From positions 4,340,001-4,404,000 of the forward strand of contig NZ_CP108476.1 in the NCBI RefSeq assembly GCF_036226465.1: a stretch of 64,000 nt of DNA, written 5' to 3'. Each line of letters begins with the position of its first letter. Position 1 is the stretch's first letter. The DNA is from Kitasatospora sp. NBC_01250 (GTDB taxonomy: Bacteria; Actinomycetota; Actinomycetes; Streptomycetales; Streptomycetaceae). Under the pieces are notes generated by a model that was not told the DNA's origin, ran no database searches, and was given only the letters and a program-made list of their open reading frames with translations. This document shows positions 62,177-64,000 of this stretch, in pieces. The translations under genes were made by a program, and so were the position numbers.

Positions 62177-62455
62177 ATGAAGACGATGAGCGCGACTGAG
62201 CTCCGCAGCAATCTCGCTGCCGCGCTCGACGCTGTCGAGAACGACGCCGAGGAACTCGTCATCACCCGGGCCGGCCATGAGCCGCTGGTCGTCGTCTCCC
62301 TGGCCGCTTACGCGTCGCTCCGCGAGACCGACTACCTCTTGCGCTCCCCCGCCAACGCCGACCATCTGCGTCAGTCCCTTCGGGACTACCAGGAAGGTCG
62401 CACCCAGAACCGCGAACTGATCGACCCCGAGGACGCCACCGAGCAGTCCGCATGA
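62177..62455 (+). CDS. yefM: YefM antitoxin, module III
   Basis: A 92-residue Phd/YefM antitoxin: MKTMSATELRSNLAAALDAV, EELVITRAGHEPLVVVSLAA and YASLRETDYLLRSPANADHL, then an acidic tail that binds the toxin. It overlaps yoeB by four bases (ATGA). The upstream palindrome fits autoregulation. Confidence 0.92.
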   Translation: MKTMSATELRSNLAAALDAVENDAEELVITRAGHEPLVVVSLAAYASLRETDYLLRSPANADHLRQSLRDYQEGRTQNRELIDPEDATEQSA

Positions 62456-62718
62456 AGATCCAGTTCACCAACGGCGGCTGGACCGACTACCTGTACTGGC
62501 AGGTGAACGACCGCCGCCTCCTCAAACGCATCAACCAACTCATCGACGACATCCGCCGCAACGGCCACGATGGCATCGGCAGACCCGAACCCCTGCGCCA
62601 CGAACTCGCCGGGGCCTGGTCCCGCCGAATCGACCAGGAACACCGCCTGGTCTACGTCCTCGACGAGCAGGCCGACACGGTGTGCGTCATCGCCTGTCGC
62701 TACCACTACAGCAAGTAG
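62452..62718 (+). CDS. yoeB: YoeB (Txe) mRNA-cleaving toxin, module III
   Basis: An 88-residue ribosome-dependent RNase. It has WTDYLYWQVNDRRLLKRINQ, RNGHDGIGRPEPLRHELAG, WSRRIDQEHRLVYVLD and ends CRYHYSK. The Glu and Arg of IDQEHRLVY and the C-terminal His-Tyr match the YoeB active site, so the toxin looks functional. Confidence 0.93.
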   Translation: MKIQFTNGGWTDYLYWQVNDRRLLKRINQLIDDIRRNGHDGIGRPEPLRHELAGAWSRRIDQEHRLVYVLDEQADTVCVIACRYHYSK

Positions 62719-62771
62719 CCCGTTTCGCTCTGATCGCCCCGACACGTCGGGGCCCGGGCGGGGATGTCGGC

Positions 62772-62854
62772 CAGTTGCAGATCCAGTTGCGTTCACCCCC
62801 GTCCGCGAGTGTCCGGCCAGCCCTCGTCCGGGCACTTCTCCGCAGGTCGGGACG
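62772..62854 (+). repeat. Arm-like repeat R3 before att copy 4
   Basis: Begins with paired CAGTTGCA and CAGTTGCG units, continues TTCACCCCCGTCC and ends TCCGCAGGTCGGGACG, 32 bp before att copy 4. Confidence 0.6.
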
Positions 62855-62886
62855 GTGGCGTACTCAGCTGAAGCCCCGGCGACCAG

Positions 62887-62940
62887 TTGGACAGCGTGTT
62901 GGGGGCAACCCCTCACGAGTTCGAATCTCGTATCCTCCGC
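62887..62940 (+). repeat. att-like repeat copy 4
   Basis: A 54-base copy of the tRNA-Ser 3' half with one difference (TTGGACAGCG for TTGGAAAGCG). It marks the outer end of the island array. Confidence 0.9.
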
Positions 62941-62946
62941 CTTGAT

Positions 62947-62982
62947 CGAAGGCCCTGACTGCCCAGGCAGTCAGGGCCTTCG
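62947..62982 (+). terminator. Terminator after att copy 4
   Basis: CGAAGGCCCTGACTGCC (62947-62963) pairs with GGCAGTCAGGGCCTTCG (62966-62982) almost without a loop. It may be the original terminator of the tRNA gene before the insertions. Confidence 0.8.
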
Positions 62983-63103
62983 TCGTTCCCGCTCGCCAAC
63001 GGCGTTGGACGGCGGCCCTCGTGGGCGGGCGGCGCTGCGGGCGGCACGGCGGGCGGGCACGATTCGAACCGTCACCGCGTGCCGGATGATGGGAGCAGCG
63101 GAC

Positions 63104-64000
63104 GTGAAGGGCGGCGCAGTGGCAGACAGTGAATCCATCGGGTCCAAGTCGGGCCTCCGGGCGGAGCACGCGGGGGCGGAGACCGCCGTGGCCGATGCCC
63201 GGGCCGATGCCCGGGCCGAGGCCGGGGCGGCTGCGGTGGCGAGTGGCGGGCCGCCGGGCGGGAGCGCGCGGCCGCGGCGGTCGCTGGGCCGGCGGCTGGC
63301 CGTGGTCGTGCTCGTCCTCGTGGTGCTGGGCCTGCCGCCCTGGTGGACGCTGTTCGCCGCCGGCGCCGACTGGCCGTTCCCGGTCCTCCTGGTCGGCACG
63401 GTCGTCCTCGCCGCCTGGCTGGTCTCCTTCCCCTTCCTGATGGTCGCGGGCCACGGGCCGCGGCGGGCCGACCGGGCCGCCCGGGTCGCGGACACCGGCC
63501 TCGGGGTCATCTGGGTGCTGTTCACCTGGTCGGTGCTGGGCGGCCTGGTGGACCTGGTGCTGATCGGGTTCGGTGCCGGCGGTGCCGGGCGGGCCCGGAT
63601 CGTCGCCGTGGCCGTCGCCGCGGTCTCGGCCGGGCTGCTGGCCTGGGGCCACTACGAGGCGATGCGCGTGCCCCGGGTGAAGCGGCTGGAGGTCCGCCTC
63701 CCGCGGCTCGGCCAGGGCCTGGACGGGACCCGGGTCGTGGTGCTGGCCGACACCCACTACGGGCCGATCGACCGGGCCGACTGGTCGGCCCGGGTGGCCG
63801 AGGCGGTCAACGCCCTCGACGCGGACGTCGTGGTCCACGCCGGCGACATCGCCGACGGCACCCCCGTCCAGCGCCGCGAGCAGTCCGCACCGCTCGGCAC
63901 GGTCCGGTCACGGCTGGCCAAGGTCTACGTCACGGGGAACCACGAGTACGGCGGGGAGGCCCAGGGCTGGCTGGACCGCATGGCGGACCTGGGCTGGGAG
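63104..64000 (+). CDS. Membrane metallophosphoesterase, cut by window end
   Basis: 299 codons are visible. A 50-residue Ala/Gly-rich N-terminus with duplicated ADARADARAEA-type units is followed by four hydrophobic segments (about 60-180). The catalytic domain then shows VVLADTHYGPID, VVVHAGDIADG and VTGNHEYGG, the first three metal motifs of calcineurin-like phosphoesterases of the YaeI/YkuE kind. The GxHTHGG motif should follow beyond the window. GTG at 63104 has GGGAG eight bases upstream; GTG at 63119 is possible too. Confidence 0.85.
   Translation, partial: MKGGAVADSESIGSKSGLRAEHAGAETAVADARADARAEAGAAAVASGGPPGGSARPRRSLGRRLAVVVLVLVVLGLPPWWTLFAAGADWPFPVLLVGTVVLAAWLVSFPFLMVAGHGPRRADRAARVADTGLGVIWVLFTWSVLGGLVDLVLIGFGAGGAGRARIVAVAVAAVSAGLLAWGHYEAMRVPRVKRLEVRLPRLGQGLDGTRVVVLADTHYGPIDRADWSARVAEAVNALDADVVVHAGDIADGTPVQRREQSAPLGTVRSRLAKVYVTGNHEYGGEAQGWLDRMADLGWE

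Noticed and set aside
58670..62886. Integrase or excisionase gene inside the modules
   Set aside because: All six frames were read for tyrosine recombinase (R-HxxR-Y) or resolvase patterns and none was found. Only toxin-antitoxin, regulator, carbonic anhydrase and remnant genes are visible.

Overview
The window is very GC-rich with strong G/C bias at third codon positions. Gene content and order point to a streptomycete chromosome (Streptomyces or Kitasatospora), in the core arm-proximal region that carries acs, nhaA, marP-nudL-nth, crp, the paired ArsA-type ATPases, wblA with a class A PBP, ask-asd and dnaX-ybaB-recR. No database search was possible; family calls rest on motifs and remembered family features.

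Layout. 1-10.9 kb: the end of a conserved actinobacterial gene, a CooC/MinD-like ATPase with a Fur/Zur-type operator, a SulP transporter fused to a beta-carbonic anhydrase, a secreted GH18 protein with an upstream palindrome, a NlpC/P60-like amidase, acetyl-CoA synthetase, and a serine hydrolase. 10.9-23.9 kb: a two-component system, NhaA, a Holin-X protein, an epoxide-hydrolase-like protein, a YdjM-type membrane protein, the nth-nudL-marP operon, crp, and a reverse-strand group of MBL hydrolase, small protein, NUDIX, RidA and DUF4177-like genes. 24-31.6 kb: two ArsA-type ATPases, wblA with two palindromes in its upstream region, a PBP, a YqeY protein, a metallophosphoesterase and tRNA-Pro(CGG).

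31.7-46.2 kb is more accessory. It holds an orphan ABC ATPase with unusual Q- and H-loop residues behind two palindromic operators, a murQ/amino-sugar-kinase pair for cell-wall recycling, and a compact cryptic polyketide locus. That locus has a chorismate-lyase-fold protein divergent from a single-module iterative type I PKS (KS-AT-degenerate DH-ACP, orsellinate/6-MSA-synthase style). It also has TetR and LAL-type LuxR regulators, a SnoaL/NTF2-fold protein, and a repeated TAGTTTGACCT box before the PKS and the tetR gene. 46-58.5 kb returns to core genes: SURF1, an ECF sigma factor with its membrane partner, ask-asd with an internal start for the small Ask subunit, an MFS/MarR divergent pair, DUF5063-recR-ybaB-dnaX and the SRP RNA.

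58.6-63.0 kb is the most striking region. An intact tRNA-Ser(GGA) is followed by three further 54-bp copies of its 3' half, running from the anticodon loop to the 3' end. They delimit three small cargo modules with no integrase. Each downstream copy has a related arm-like sequence 32-33 bp before it and its own terminator hairpin after it. Cargo is a Phd/RelE-like toxin-antitoxin pair, a carbonic anhydrase/MarR pair with an AraC remnant, and YefM-YoeB with a SUKH remnant. This looks like stepwise accretion of att-flanked, integrase-less elements at one tRNA. The window ends inside a membrane metallophosphoesterase gene.
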